The notes: generated by a model from the letters alone, not told the origin. DNA of 31,928 bases from JBGZFC01 sp964631255 (GCA_964631255.1 CAZVWS010000023.1:1-31928); one strand, 5' to 3'; shown: positions 17,881 to 26,033, counted from the stretch's first letter. A program made the numbers and translations.

Positions 17881-17919
17881 GAAAGCCCCACGAAGAAAAA
17901 ATCGTGGGGCTTTCTTTTT
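17881..17919 (+). terminator. Rho-independent terminator of the TonB-dependent receptor gene
   Basis: GAAAGCCCCACGA (17881-17893) pairs perfectly with 17902-17914 across an 8-nt A-rich loop and is followed by TTTTT. The 13-bp GC-rich stem with a T tract makes this a strong terminator. Confidence 0.9.
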
Positions 17920-17935
17920 GAGTTTGCGTCTCTTG

Positions 17936-17961
17936 ATCCGAAATAGCATTATCCGAAATAG
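17936..17961 (+). repeat. Short tandem repeat ATCCGAAATAG x2
   Basis: The 11-mer ATCCGAAATAG occurs at 17936-17946 and 17951-17961, a 15-bp period, just after a TCTCTTGAT stretch. It lies between the terminator and the secreted-protein pair. It looks faintly like the tail of the heptamer leaders, but the match is too poor to call it the same element. Confidence 0.4.
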
Positions 17962-18085
17962 TAATGTTACGAAAAAAAAGATTTTTTAAAGTTTTTTTTG
18001 GTTGTTCTAAATTTAATGATTAAATTGCGGCTTCTAATCTTAGTAAACTTTTTTTCGAAGACCACAAAAATAATATTGAATTGCA

Positions 18086-18604
18086 ATGATGAAAATTTCA
18101 CTACCAAGGGTTTCCCTAATCGTTATGCTATTGGGATTGTTTTCCGTAGCATCGGCACAAAAACAAAATGCTGTATCCATTCATTCATCGGGCTATCTTC
18201 CCGGCTACACAGAAGTGTTAGATTTAGAGATGATGGAGGAAAGAACTTCTTATCTCTGTTATTCTTACAATAAGGACACCGAAAATTTGACCTTGTTGTT
18301 TCTCAACCCCTTCCCAATTTTTCCCACTGAAGAGTCTGTGGAAGCTGTTTATGATGAAACTGCCAAGAAATTGGTACTATACGTTACCTCTTTTTATGAC
18401 CCAAGTGTTCCGGCACCCACAACACGTATCGATAGGCAGTGGCATGCCGTTATAACCGATGTGCCGATGGAAGTTGCCACGATAGTTGCCGAGTTTGTGC
18501 AGGAGCAAGCCTCTGCCAACAAGCAACCTAAAACGCAGGTAAGCACTTGGGATTTTTCTGTCTCGTTAGAAACAGAACCCGAAGGAGTAGAATTTAAAAA
18601 CTAA
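18086..18604 (+). CDS. Secreted protein of unknown function, first of a tandem pair
   Basis: This 172-residue protein has a signal peptide with likely cleavage after A24 (SVASA). The mature part is predicted to be mainly beta strand. It shares a pattern with the next protein: a YxY stretch followed by TEN (residues 65-67), then YDE (89-91) and a run of alternating strands, with a His in a W/Y-x-H context further on. It lacks the C-terminal extension of its neighbour. ATG 18086 and 18089 are both possible. No cysteine lipobox is present, so export to periplasm or beyond is likely. I do not recognise a family. The downstream gene begins directly after its stop codon, so the two are translationally linked. 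Confidence 0.75.
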   Translation: MMKISLPRVSLIVMLLGLFSVASAQKQNAVSIHSSGYLPGYTEVLDLEMMEERTSYLCYSYNKDTENLTLLFLNPFPIFPTEESVEAVYDETAKKLVLYVTSFYDPSVPAPTTRIDRQWHAVITDVPMEVATIVAEFVQEQASANKQPKTQVSTWDFSVSLETEPEGVEFKN

Positions 18605-19366
18605 ATGAAGATGAAAACAAAAATATTATCCACTCTGATTTTGACTGTTTTTCTGCTTTGCAGCACGCTTTTTGAAGTAAAAGCAAACAATCCTCCAACC
18701 ATGCTAAGGGCAAATATAGCGGGAAACCGTTATAACATAACCGAACTGCCTGTTCCGAAGAATATGCTTATCTATCGGTACCATCCTACAGAAAATATAT
18801 TGGAAATTTTCCACCATTTTACCACAAAGGATGTATATTGCTCGTCGGCAGGAGAAGCCATGACGTTGGACTTTTCTTACGACGAGTCATCGGGTACGAT
18901 ATTCCTGACACATACCGAAGTTGCTACTACGCCTGCAGCCGAGAACGGCGATTATATGCACACCGGATATATTGTATTGAAGGGAGATGCAGGTGATATG
19001 CAACATCTTGTTTTTCAAACCCTTTCGGATGAAGTAATTGCTCTGCCAATTTCACCGGCGGAAATTCCTACCGGCTGTTGGTTGTACGGTTATCAAGGGC
19101 AAACATCGCTTGCAGAAACGTTTTTACCCGGTAGTAACGATATTCGTATGATAGTTTTGCCAAATGGATTTGTCCGCTTCGAGTTTGGTGAAATACCGGT
19201 ATATCAGTTAACTATCTATAATAAAGCAGGTCTGCATATATCTTCTCAAGTTTTAGGGTTGGCTTCTTCTTGCGAACTATTACTCCCGGATAAAGATGAA
19301 GTGTTTATTTACGTCGTTACAAACAAACGAGGCAACGTGCTCTGCTCGGGAAAATTCTTTTTTTGA
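18605..19366 (+). CDS. Secreted beta-rich protein of unknown function, second of a tandem pair
   Basis: This 253-residue protein has a signal peptide with likely cleavage near A27 (EVKA). The N-terminal half repeats the layout of the preceding protein: YRYHPTENILEIF (57-69) and SYDESSGTIF (91-100) against YSYNKDTENLTLLF and YDETAKKLVLY there. The C-terminal 60 residues (VYQLTIYNKAGLHISSQVL and a final SGKFFF strand) resemble the small immunoglobulin-like or sorting-type domains at the end of many Bacteroidota secreted proteins, but I cannot assign them to a named T9SS domain. ATG follows the previous stop with no gap; an ATG at 18611 is an alternative start. A terminator follows. Function is unknown. 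Confidence 0.75.
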   Translation: MKMKTKILSTLILTVFLLCSTLFEVKANNPPTMLRANIAGNRYNITELPVPKNMLIYRYHPTENILEIFHHFTTKDVYCSSAGEAMTLDFSYDESSGTIFLTHTEVATTPAAENGDYMHTGYIVLKGDAGDMQHLVFQTLSDEVIALPISPAEIPTGCWLYGYQGQTSLAETFLPGSNDIRMIVLPNGFVRFEFGEIPVYQLTIYNKAGLHISSQVLGLASSCELLLPDKDEVFIYVVTNKRGNVLCSGKFFF

Positions 19367-19405
19367 TTCTAGAAAAATCCATCAACGGAGTTGTTATTTT
19401 AAAGC

Positions 19406-19446
19406 AAAGGACTGTATCCTCTATAACGGGATTCAGTCCTTTTTTT
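19406..19446 (+). terminator. Rho-independent terminator after the secreted-protein pair
   Basis: AAAGGACTG (19406-19414) pairs with CAGTCCTTT (19434-19442), with additional inner pairing of TATCC against GGGAT, followed by a T run. It may also help terminate the convergent thiD transcript. Confidence 0.8.
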
Positions 19447-19493
19447 ATTTCCGATTAGTTTTTCCTATCTGGATTTTTACCCTATTTCATTGA

Positions 19494-20246
19494 TTAGAAA
19501 ACGTGGCTCTGCATCGATTGATACATTTTCAGTAGAAAATCGGATGCCGCGTGGTACGATTCTATCAACGAATGGTTTTGTCCCAAATAACATGCCATTG
19601 CCGACGAAAGAGTGCATCCGGTGCCATGGCTGTAGGCGGAAAAAGATTCTCTTTCTCTTTCGAACCGAAAAACATTTTCTTTCGTAACCAATGCTTCCCG
19701 AATGGTTTTACCACTAAAATGTCCGCCTTTTAGCAAGATGGACGTGTTCCACTCGGAGCATTTTTGTTTGGCTATCTCAATGGCTTCGTCCATCGAATTG
19801 ATTTCTATATCTGTTAGTTTTTCAAATTCGTGTTTGTTGGGAGTTGTGAGCGTTGTGCAGGCAAACAACTCTTCTTGTAACACGCTTGTAGCGTTGTCTT
19901 CCAGCAAACTTGCTCCCCGGGTAGAAGCCAAAACGGTATCGAGAACCACGGTTTGGGGTTGGAATTTTTTGAGATAATGCGCAATAACAGAAATATTTTC
20001 TGTACTACAAATTGCCCCAATTTTTACGGTCTTCACGGGAAAGGAGCGAAAACAAGATTCTATTTGTTTGCCAAGCAAATCGGCATCCACAGTTTGCATA
20101 GCGGTGAGCTGCTCAAAATTTTGAACGGTAATACCCGTCAAAGCCGACAAGCCCCAGTAGCCCAGTGCATGAGCTACTTTTAAGTCTTGTTGTATGCCCG
20201 CTCCTCCGCTGTTGTCGGAAGCGGCAATGGTCAGAAAATAGTCCAT
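19494..20246 (-). CDS. thiD: Hydroxymethylpyrimidine/phosphomethylpyrimidine kinase
   Basis: This 250-residue ribokinase-fold enzyme phosphorylates HMP and then HMP-P to give HMP-PP for thiamin synthesis. The substrate-binding AASDNSGGAGIQQDLK is at residues 8-23, and the anion-hole and catalytic stretch SHGTGCTLSSA is at 206-216 with C211 as in ThiD proteins. The usual LDPV motif reads LDTV (102-105), a mild variation. ATG 20246 directly abuts the thiC stop codon with no gap. It is the last gene of the riboswitch-controlled thiamin operon. There is no fused ThiE domain and no ThiM in the window. Confidence 0.94.
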   Translation of the reverse strand: MDYFLTIAASDNSGGAGIQQDLKVAHALGYWGLSALTGITVQNFEQLTAMQTVDADLLGKQIESCFRSFPVKTVKIGAICSTENISVIAHYLKKFQPQTVVLDTVLASTRGASLLEDNATSVLQEELFACTTLTTPNKHEFEKLTDIEINSMDEAIEIAKQKCSEWNTSILLKGGHFSGKTIREALVTKENVFRFERERESFSAYSHGTGCTLSSAMACYLGQNHSLIESYHAASDFLLKMYQSMQSHVF

Positions 20247-21521
20247 TTACAGTGCTTTGTCATTTTTTACGGCACAAAGATTTCCACACATCGTGCAGTG
20301 GTCTTCATCTTTGCTTTCGGAATTCATTTTTCGTTCTCTTGCCAATTTTGGGTCGAGAGCCGATTGAAACATCGTTTCCCAATCCAAATCTCGTCTTGCT
20401 TTTGAGACTTTGTAATCGCGTTCCACGCTACCGGGTATGTTTTTTACAATATCGGCACTGTGTGCAGCTATGCGACTTGCCATAACGCCTTCACGCACAT
20501 CGTCCAAATTGGGCAAACAAAGATGCTCGGCCGGAGTAACGTAGCACAGAAAATCGGCGCCGTGTATTGCAGCCAAAGTCCCGCCAATGGCACCTACAAT
20601 ATGGTCGTAGCCTGGTGCAGAATCTGTTACGAGTGGTCCTAATACATAAAATGGGGCGTCGTTACAAAGTTTTTTCATCAATTTCATGTTGCTCTCAATC
20701 TGGTTCAGTGGCATGTGTCCGGGACCTTCCACCATCACTTGCACCCCTCGTTTGCGGGCTCTATCAACCAACTCGCCCAACACGAGCAATTCGGCAATTT
20801 GGCCGCGGTCTGTAGCGTCGGCTCCGGCTCCGGGACGCAGACCATCGCCCAAACTGATGGTAACATCGTGTTTCAAACAGATATCCAACACCCGGTCGTA
20901 GTGTTCGTAAAGCGGATTTTCTTTGTCGTTTTCTACCATCCATCGTTTTAACAAAGCACCGCCACGACTGACAATGCCACATACACGCGGGTCGTTTTCC
21001 AGAAACGCTAGCGAGAAGCGAGTTACACCACAGTGAAGTGTCATGAAATCGACACCCATCTCTGCTTGTGCTTCTATTTCATCGAACAAATCTTCCGGAT
21101 TGAGGTCGGCAATTTTTTTGCCTTCGGCAAGCAAGCGGGTGGCAACTCCGTAAATGGGTACAGTGCCCACCATGACAGACGATTGGCGGATTATTGTTTT
21201 CAAAATCTGATGCAGATTGCCTCCGGTGGACAAGTCCATGATAGAATCGGCTCCATACTCTATTGCCGTTTTCATTTTTTCAAGCTCTTCCATCGCGTTG
21301 CAATGCTTTTCTGATGTACCCAAGTTGGCGTTTATTTTTGTACGAAGTCCGTTTCCTACGGCACGTGCCGGAAAATTGTGGTGGATGTTTTTGGGTATTA
21401 CCACTCTGCCACAGGCTATTTCATTTCTCAGCCATTCGGCATTAACTTGTTCTTGGTTAGCAACCAATTGCATCTCATCGGTAATGATGCCTTTTTGTGC
21501 ACTCAACAATTGTGTGTTCAT
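20247..21521 (-). CDS. thiC: Phosphomethylpyrimidine synthase, short form
   Basis: This 424-residue radical-SAM enzyme rearranges aminoimidazole ribotide into HMP-P, the thiamin pyrimidine. It begins QLLSAQKGIITDEM, as do the shorter ThiC proteins that lack the extra N-terminal domain of the 630-residue enterobacterial enzyme. The C-terminal cluster motif is C409-TM-C412-GNL-C416, CX2CX3C, instead of the CX2CX4C of the long form; I recall similar spacing in other short ThiC proteins but cannot verify it here. Zinc-site and substrate regions such as DFMTLHCGVTRFSL and GDGLRPGA are present. Its ATG overlaps the thiE stop (ATGA), so translation is coupled. Confidence 0.95.
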   Translation of the reverse strand: MNTQLLSAQKGIITDEMQLVANQEQVNAEWLRNEIACGRVVIPKNIHHNFPARAVGNGLRTKINANLGTSEKHCNAMEELEKMKTAIEYGADSIMDLSTGGNLHQILKTIIRQSSVMVGTVPIYGVATRLLAEGKKIADLNPEDLFDEIEAQAEMGVDFMTLHCGVTRFSLAFLENDPRVCGIVSRGGALLKRWMVENDKENPLYEHYDRVLDICLKHDVTISLGDGLRPGAGADATDRGQIAELLVLGELVDRARKRGVQVMVEGPGHMPLNQIESNMKLMKKLCNDAPFYVLGPLVTDSAPGYDHIVGAIGGTLAAIHGADFLCYVTPAEHLCLPNLDDVREGVMASRIAAHSADIVKNIPGSVERDYKVSKARRDLDWETMFQSALDPKLARERKMNSESKDEDHCTMCGNLCAVKNDKAL

Positions 21522-22132
21522 ATTTTTTTGTTTAATAATTGATTAATTTCGTCTATTTTTTGTTCCAAATCGGTGGTTTGCATCAAGTGCCGTACCATGG
21601 CAATATTTTTTGCTCCGGTTGCAACCACTTTGTCTATGTTTTCGGGAAAAATACCCCCGATAGCCACAACAGGCACATCTGCAAAGGCAAGTACCTCACT
21701 CAACTGCTCCGTACCAACCGGGTTGTCGGGTTTTGCTTTCGCGTTGGTAGGGTAGATGGGACCAAACCCGATATAATCCGGTTTGAGTGATAAGGCCTCT
21801 TTTGCCTGTTTCAACGAGTGAGTAGAAAGCCCGATTTTCATGTCGCCTACTATTTTTCGCGCATCTTCCATCGTGATATCATCTTGTCCCAAATGCAGAT
21901 AATCGGCTTCGCAGAGAGCCGCCAAATCGGGTCTGTCGTTGATAATAAATCGGGTTTCGCTTCCTTTGGTAATGGAGCGAATGTCGCGTCCGATTTGGAT
22001 TAATTCTCTGTCGGAAAGATTTTTTTCGCGCAATTGCAGCATCCGGATACCTTTTTTTACACATATTTCTGCTACGGTAGTATGCGGAAGTTGTGGTTTG
22101 GTAAGGATGATATATAATCCGAAGTTTTCCAT
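21518..22132 (-). CDS. thiE: Thiamin-phosphate synthase
   Basis: This 204-residue TIM-barrel enzyme joins HMP-PP and thiazole phosphate to thiamin phosphate. Family landmarks are QLREK (33-37), the INDR stretch, HLGQDD, GFGPIYPT and AIGGI near the C-terminus. I placed the start at ATG 22132, one base after the thi4 stop, because LYIILTK is the normal ThiE beginning; the in-frame ATG 22156 would add eight residues and overlap thi4. It overlaps thiC by 4 bp at the 3' end. It lies between the thiazole and pyrimidine genes in the operon. Confidence 0.93.
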   Translation of the reverse strand: MENFGLYIILTKPQLPHTTVAEICVKKGIRMLQLREKNLSDRELIQIGRDIRSITKGSETRFIINDRPDLAALCEADYLHLGQDDITMEDARKIVGDMKIGLSTHSLKQAKEALSLKPDYIGFGPIYPTNAKAKPDNPVGTEQLSEVLAFADVPVVAIGGIFPENIDKVVATGAKNIAMVRHLMQTTDLEQKIDEINQLLNKKI

Positions 22133-22133
22133 G

Positions 22134-22904
22134 TTATACGCCAATTTTTTCAGCAATCAGTTCAGCTACTTTTTTTCCCGAAAGCAACATGCCTCCAAAA
22201 ATAGGGCCCATTCGGAAACCGCCGCTCACGCCATTGGAAGCCATGCCCGAAACGTACAAACCCGGAAAAACCTCTTTGGTGTTCTCCACCGTTGTGCGCT
22301 CTGCTTCATCCACCGATAGCGACCTTTCGCCAATCACTTTTCCGGTTTCGGTAAATAATCGGATATCATTTTTTCGTTCCAGTGTGCGAGCGATATCGCA
22401 GTCGTGTCCCGTCCCGTCAATAACCGCCTTTGCCATCACCACGAGCGGATCTACATGAAGCCCCTCTCTTTGCACCGGTGCCCAGTTTATGACCAATCCG
22501 GCAACTCTGTTTTCCAGGAAAACCACATCTTCTACCGTGGTGCAGTTGAAAATGGTAGCACCTGCTTGCGTGGCATGATAAATGAGTGCCGAGGTAGCGT
22601 GTACGGAGTCCATGGTATAGTAGTCGCCTTCGTAATGTTTGTAATCGATTTTGAATTCGTCCAAGATATGAAGTGCATTTTTCTGTACCACAATTTCGTT
22701 AAACATCATGGCACCGCCCCACATGCCGCCGCCAGGCGCAAGTTTGCGTTCGTAGAGAGCTACTTGAAGCCCTTTTTTCGCGAGGAAATATGCCGCTACC
22801 ATTCCCGAAGGACCGCCTCCGACAATTGCCACGTCAACCGATAAATTTTTCTTGATTTTTTTGAAATAGGAATCAACAATTCCTGCAGATACGATTTGTT
22901 CCAT
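22134..22904 (-). CDS. thi4: Thiazole synthase, sulfide-dependent Thi4 type
   Basis: This 256-residue Rossmann flavoprotein-like enzyme makes the ADP-thiazole half of thiamin from NAD, glycine and a sulfur source. The dinucleotide-binding loop is VAIVGGGPSGMVAAY (25-39), followed by APGGGMWGGAMMF (56-68) and the C-terminal GVSGGFRMGPIFGGMLLSG. At the position where yeast Thi4 has its sacrificial cysteine this protein has H150 (GLHVDPLVV), the arrangement of archaeal Thi4 that uses free sulfide catalytically with iron (established knowledge). It is the first gene after the TPP riboswitch. No thiG, thiH, thiS or thiF is in the operon, so it probably replaces that pathway. Confidence 0.9.
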   Translation of the reverse strand: MEQIVSAGIVDSYFKKIKKNLSVDVAIVGGGPSGMVAAYFLAKKGLQVALYERKLAPGGGMWGGAMMFNEIVVQKNALHILDEFKIDYKHYEGDYYTMDSVHATSALIYHATQAGATIFNCTTVEDVVFLENRVAGLVINWAPVQREGLHVDPLVVMAKAVIDGTGHDCDIARTLERKNDIRLFTETGKVIGERSLSVDEAERTTVENTKEVFPGLYVSGMASNGVSGGFRMGPIFGGMLLSGKKVAELIAEKIGV

Positions 22905-22978
22905 TTTTCTGTCTATTTTTTAATAATTAATACTAAAAATAAAACAGGGGGTCAAACCGTTGGAATGGTTATTTTTTT

Positions 22979-23050
22979 ACTTTCCTACGCAGGAATTATC
23001 CTGATCAGGTTTAAGGGTATAATCTCAGCCTTTGGTTGGGCACCCCTAGT
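22979..23050 (-). promoter_or_regulatory. TPP riboswitch (THI element)
   Basis: Read on the minus strand, the conserved THI box is clear: ACTAGGGGTGCC at the 5' end, GGCTGAGA, ACCC, ACCTGATC, then GGATAATTCCTGCGTAGG. The closing P1 helix pairs ACT at 23050-23048 with AGT at 22981-22979. It lies 74 bases upstream of thi4. The sequence between has no obvious GC-rich terminator, so I cannot tell whether it acts on transcription or translation. Confidence 0.96.
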
Positions 23051-23061
23051 TTATTTTGATG

Positions 23062-23069
23062 CAAATGTA
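23062..23069 (-). promoter_or_regulatory. Putative -7 promoter element of the thiamin operon (TACATTTG)
   Basis: The minus strand reads TACATTTG. Transcription starting about 7 bases downstream would begin near 23055, just before the first base of the riboswitch at 23050. No TTTG -33 box is seen. Confidence 0.5.
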
Positions 23070-23145
23070 AACAATATTTCCGGAGTGGACAGATGAAAAA
23101 GCCTATTTTAAGATAGTTTTACCTATGTTTACAGAAGAGGCTTTT

Positions 23146-24057
23146 CTACGACAATTTTCTGTTGATACCAATATCGATGAACGAAATTGGGTCGTCAATT
23201 GGCTCTAAATGAGATGTTACAGTGGTATGCCCACCCAACATTTTCTCGATGTTTTGCTCAATCTCCTCGGCACAATCGTGTCCCTCTTTTACCGACCATT
23301 GTCCCGGGACGAGCAGATGAAAGGAGATGAATTTTCGTTGTCCAGCTTGTCGGGTCATCAGCGAGTGGTATTCGATATTTTTATCATGAAGCGAATCAAA
23401 ATAATCTGTTATCTGTTTGATTTCATTATCGGGAATGGCTGCATCCATCAATCCGCTTGCCGAGCGACTGATAAGTCGGTATCCAGCGTAAACAATATTG
23501 AGTGCTACGGCTATGGCTATGATGGGGTCGAGTATGAACCATCCGGTTATTTTCACTAAAATTACACCAACAATTACACCGGCGGAAGTCCAAACATCGG
23601 TCAACAAATGTTTGCCATCGGCTTCTAAAATTATTGATTTGTGTTTTTTGCCGTTTTTAATCAAAACCATTCCTACAACCAAATTGACCAAAGATGCTGC
23701 TACCGAAAAAAGTGTACCGATACCCAAATTTTCTAACGGTTGCGGGTCGATGATTCGCGGAATGGATGAGTAAATGATACTGAAAGCTGCAATAAGGATG
23801 AGTGCACCTTCTATGGCACTCGAAAAATATTCTGCTTTGCTGTGTCCGTATTCGTGTTTTTTATCGGCAGGCATTTCGGAAATATGCAACAAAACGAGCG
23901 CGATAATTGCCGCGAAAAGATTTACGAACGACTCCAAGGCATCGGAGAAAAAACCCATAGAACCCGTTGTGTAATAGGCATAAAACTTCAACGCGATGGT
24001 AGTAACAGCTGCCGCGATGGATATATATATAAATCCCTTTAACGATTTTGCTTGCAT
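23146..24057 (-). CDS. Cation diffusion facilitator (CDF) family metal transporter
   Basis: This 303-residue protein has about six membrane helices followed by a cytoplasmic domain of about 85 residues. CDF landmarks are the helix-2 motif FSDALESFVN (D39, E42, N46), the loop HEYGHSKAEY, and the helix-5 motif HLLTD (H150, D154). In zinc exporters such as YiiP or ZnT the helix-2 site is D/HxxxD; here the equivalent pair reads E42xxxN46, so the metal may not be zinc. It would export divalent metal against protons. I chose ATG 24057; a longer frame begins with TTG at 24123 and adds 22 polar residues without similarity to the family. It follows the BASS transporter gene on the same strand. Confidence 0.88.
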   Translation of the reverse strand: MQAKSLKGFIYISIAAAVTTIALKFYAYYTTGSMGFFSDALESFVNLFAAIIALVLLHISEMPADKKHEYGHSKAEYFSSAIEGALILIAAFSIIYSSIPRIIDPQPLENLGIGTLFSVAASLVNLVVGMVLIKNGKKHKSIILEADGKHLLTDVWTSAGVIVGVILVKITGWFILDPIIAIAVALNIVYAGYRLISRSASGLMDAAIPDNEIKQITDYFDSLHDKNIEYHSLMTRQAGQRKFISFHLLVPGQWSVKEGHDCAEEIEQNIEKMLGGHTTVTSHLEPIDDPISFIDIGINRKLS

Positions 24058-24158
24058 GGAGTCGCTATAAATATTTGTTTCTGTATTAAACGTTTCAATC
24101 TGAACTTGTTGCAATAACTGCAAATCATGTCTTTTTGTTCCGTTATAACAATCGCAAT

Positions 24159-25070
24159 TTACGAATGTTCTGCAGAACTTTCATTTCTTTTGAATTTCCA
24201 TATCTGCCACGAATTGATGATATTTTGCCACAAAACATACAATCCGGGACCTAATGATGCAATCGGGTTCAAATAAGCCTGCGTGAGCCAAATGGCAAGA
24301 ATGGTGTTTTTTTGTCCCAAACTTTGTCCACCGGCAACAACGAGAGAAAATTTCGAACCAATTTTTCTTCCCGAAACAAATTGCAAAATGCAAATCAACA
24401 AAGTTAAAATGCCCGTTGCAATCTCCAAAGTATAGTTGCCATCGTCATGACTTATAACAAATTGAGTAACATTCCCAAGAACAATGGTAAGAGCTATTGC
24501 CCACAAATAGAACGATACAATTTGTGCCGATTGTATTTTCTTATGCACTTTTGGCGCAATTTTCTGAATAAATATGGCAACCACAAACGGGATGATAAGA
24601 ATGGGCATCACTTTCTGAAAAATATAGCCAAATGTGGCTCCAAACGTGAGCGAACTATCGGCTTCGCCAATAATGGATAAAAATAGTGGTGCAATAAATG
24701 CTACCGACAAATTGCTGATGACAGAATAGGCTGCCACGGTAGAAATGCTTCCACCCAAAATACCCGCTACAACAGGTGCTGATGTGGCTGTGGGAGCTAA
24801 AACGCAAATCATTGCCGCTTGTGCCAAAATCTCGTTAAACGGGCGTATAGCAACATACACCAATGCGCTGCCAACGTACTGAATTGTCAACAAAATATAG
24901 TGAAATTTTGTCAGCCTCACGCTGCTCCACGAGATGCGACTGTATGTAATAAAAAGCATCATCGAAAGCAGATAAGGTATCACGAACGAAACCGAATGCA
25001 ATTGTTTGTGGAGAGCAATCCCGATTATCATGGACACGGGAAGTAGGTATTTTTCCAGAAAATGCTTCAT
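24159..25070 (-). CDS. BASS-family (bile acid:sodium symporter-like) transporter
   Basis: This 303-residue protein consists almost entirely of hydrophobic helices, about nine or ten. The central motif LAPTATSAPVVAGILGG (91-107) is characteristic of the bile acid/sodium symporter superfamily, and a second crossover-type region (SLGQKNTILAIWLTQ) lies in the C-terminal half. Bacterial members carry organic anions such as pantoate, 2-keto acids or sterol-like acids, usually with sodium. The actual substrate is unknown. It lies 33 bp after the hydrolase stop and 101 bp before the CDF gene start, so co-transcription with both is plausible. Confidence 0.82.
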   Translation of the reverse strand: MKHFLEKYLLPVSMIIGIALHKQLHSVSFVIPYLLSMMLFITYSRISWSSVRLTKFHYILLTIQYVGSALVYVAIRPFNEILAQAAMICVLAPTATSAPVVAGILGGSISTVAAYSVISNLSVAFIAPLFLSIIGEADSSLTFGATFGYIFQKVMPILIIPFVVAIFIQKIAPKVHKKIQSAQIVSFYLWAIALTIVLGNVTQFVISHDDGNYTLEIATGILTLLICILQFVSGRKIGSKFSLVVAGGQSLGQKNTILAIWLTQAYLNPIASLGPGLYVLWQNIINSWQIWKFKRNESSAEHS

Positions 25071-25103
25071 GCTTTTTGTGTGGCTGTATTTGAGTGTAAC
25101 AGC

Positions 25104-26033
25104 TTATTCGTAGAAATTTTGCGGATTGTATTTGGCTTCCGATTGGCGATATTTGTCTTTGAAATGTATGTCTGTCATCCACTGTTTTTTGTTGAAAACC
25201 AAATTTTGAATAAAAAACTCAATTTCGGGTAAAAACTCTTTCATGGGAAGTTCCGATACGTCGTGGCCAATATCTTCAATCGTGTAAAATGTGTATGGAT
25301 AACCCATTTGTTTGTATTTGTTAGCTAACGATTTAGAACCGAAAAGTCCTATATTGAAAAAACGAATGTGTTTGTACGTAACCAGCTTGTCGGCATCGCC
25401 GTGAAAAAATAGGGTAGGAGCAGGCGTTCGTGAATAGGAAGGTACATTATCGGTGCTGAAAATAGCTCCAGCAAAAGCGATGACACCCGCGTAACGAAAA
25501 TCTTGGGGCAAACCGGTCGTCGTCGTTTTATTATCGCGTTGCATCTCGTATTCGGCTTGTAAAACAGTCATAGCGCCCGCGCTTGAGCCACTGATAATGA
25601 TTTGTTTGGTATCTATTTGTAACTCATTGGCATTTTCCAGTAGGTAATTGGTTGCCGAATATAAGTCGGAAACAGCAAGTGAAATGGCGTTGCGCAAAGG
25701 TTTTGTGTTGAGCACAGTTGGATTTTTTTGCCCAATCATCCCCAATCGATAATCGATAGAAACCACACGGAATCCCCTGTTAGCAAAATAGTGAAAATAG
25801 TCTGTGTATTGTTCTGCATCGCGTGTGCCTTCTTTAAATCCACCGCCAAAGACAAATACCAAACACGGGTTTTGCTCCATACTAACCGAGTCGGAAGAAT
25901 AAATATCCATTTTAAGCTCCTGCCCATCTTTAGTGGCAAATGTGCGGGTCTCTTTTTTTATTGATGCTCCAAATAAAAAGGAAGGAAACCACAGAACGAT
26001 ACAAACCGATAATATTTTGAAATTCAATTTCAT
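25104..26033 (-). CDS. Exported alpha/beta hydrolase, carboxylesterase-like
   Basis: This 309-residue protein has a signal peptide (residues 1 to about 23, ending FLFGAS). The hydrolase core has an oxyanion loop FGGGF (62-66, a variant of HGGG), the nucleophile elbow G149-S150-S151-A152-G153 with S151 as catalytic serine, the acid D215 in HGDADKLV, and H257 in IGHDVS. Thus the full Ser-Asp-His triad is visible. It resembles esterases of the BD-FAE/hormone-sensitive-lipase group that release acyl or feruloyl groups in the periplasm; the substrate is not evident. It starts 31 bp after gmk and is followed by a BASS transporter, which could import a liberated organic acid (inference). Confidence 0.86.
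   Translation of the reverse strand: MKLNFKILSVCIVLWFPSFLFGASIKKETRTFATKDGQELKMDIYSSDSVSMEQNPCLVFVFGGGFKEGTRDAEQYTDYFHYFANRGFRVVSIDYRLGMIGQKNPTVLNTKPLRNAISLAVSDLYSATNYLLENANELQIDTKQIIISGSSAGAMTVLQAEYEMQRDNKTTTTGLPQDFRYAGVIAFAGAIFSTDNVPSYSRTPAPTLFFHGDADKLVTYKHIRFFNIGLFGSKSLANKYKQMGYPYTFYTIEDIGHDVSELPMKEFLPEIEFFIQNLVFNKKQWMTDIHFKDKYRQSEAKYNPQNFYE

Noticed and set aside
17998..18273. 91-codon plus-strand frame across the start of the first secreted-protein gene
   Set aside because: It overlaps out of frame a protein with a clear signal peptide and has no motif of its own.
24058..24123. Longer CDF protein starting with TTG at 24123
   Set aside because: The start would be TTG, and the 22 added polar residues do not resemble the family; ATG 24057 lies just before the first helix.
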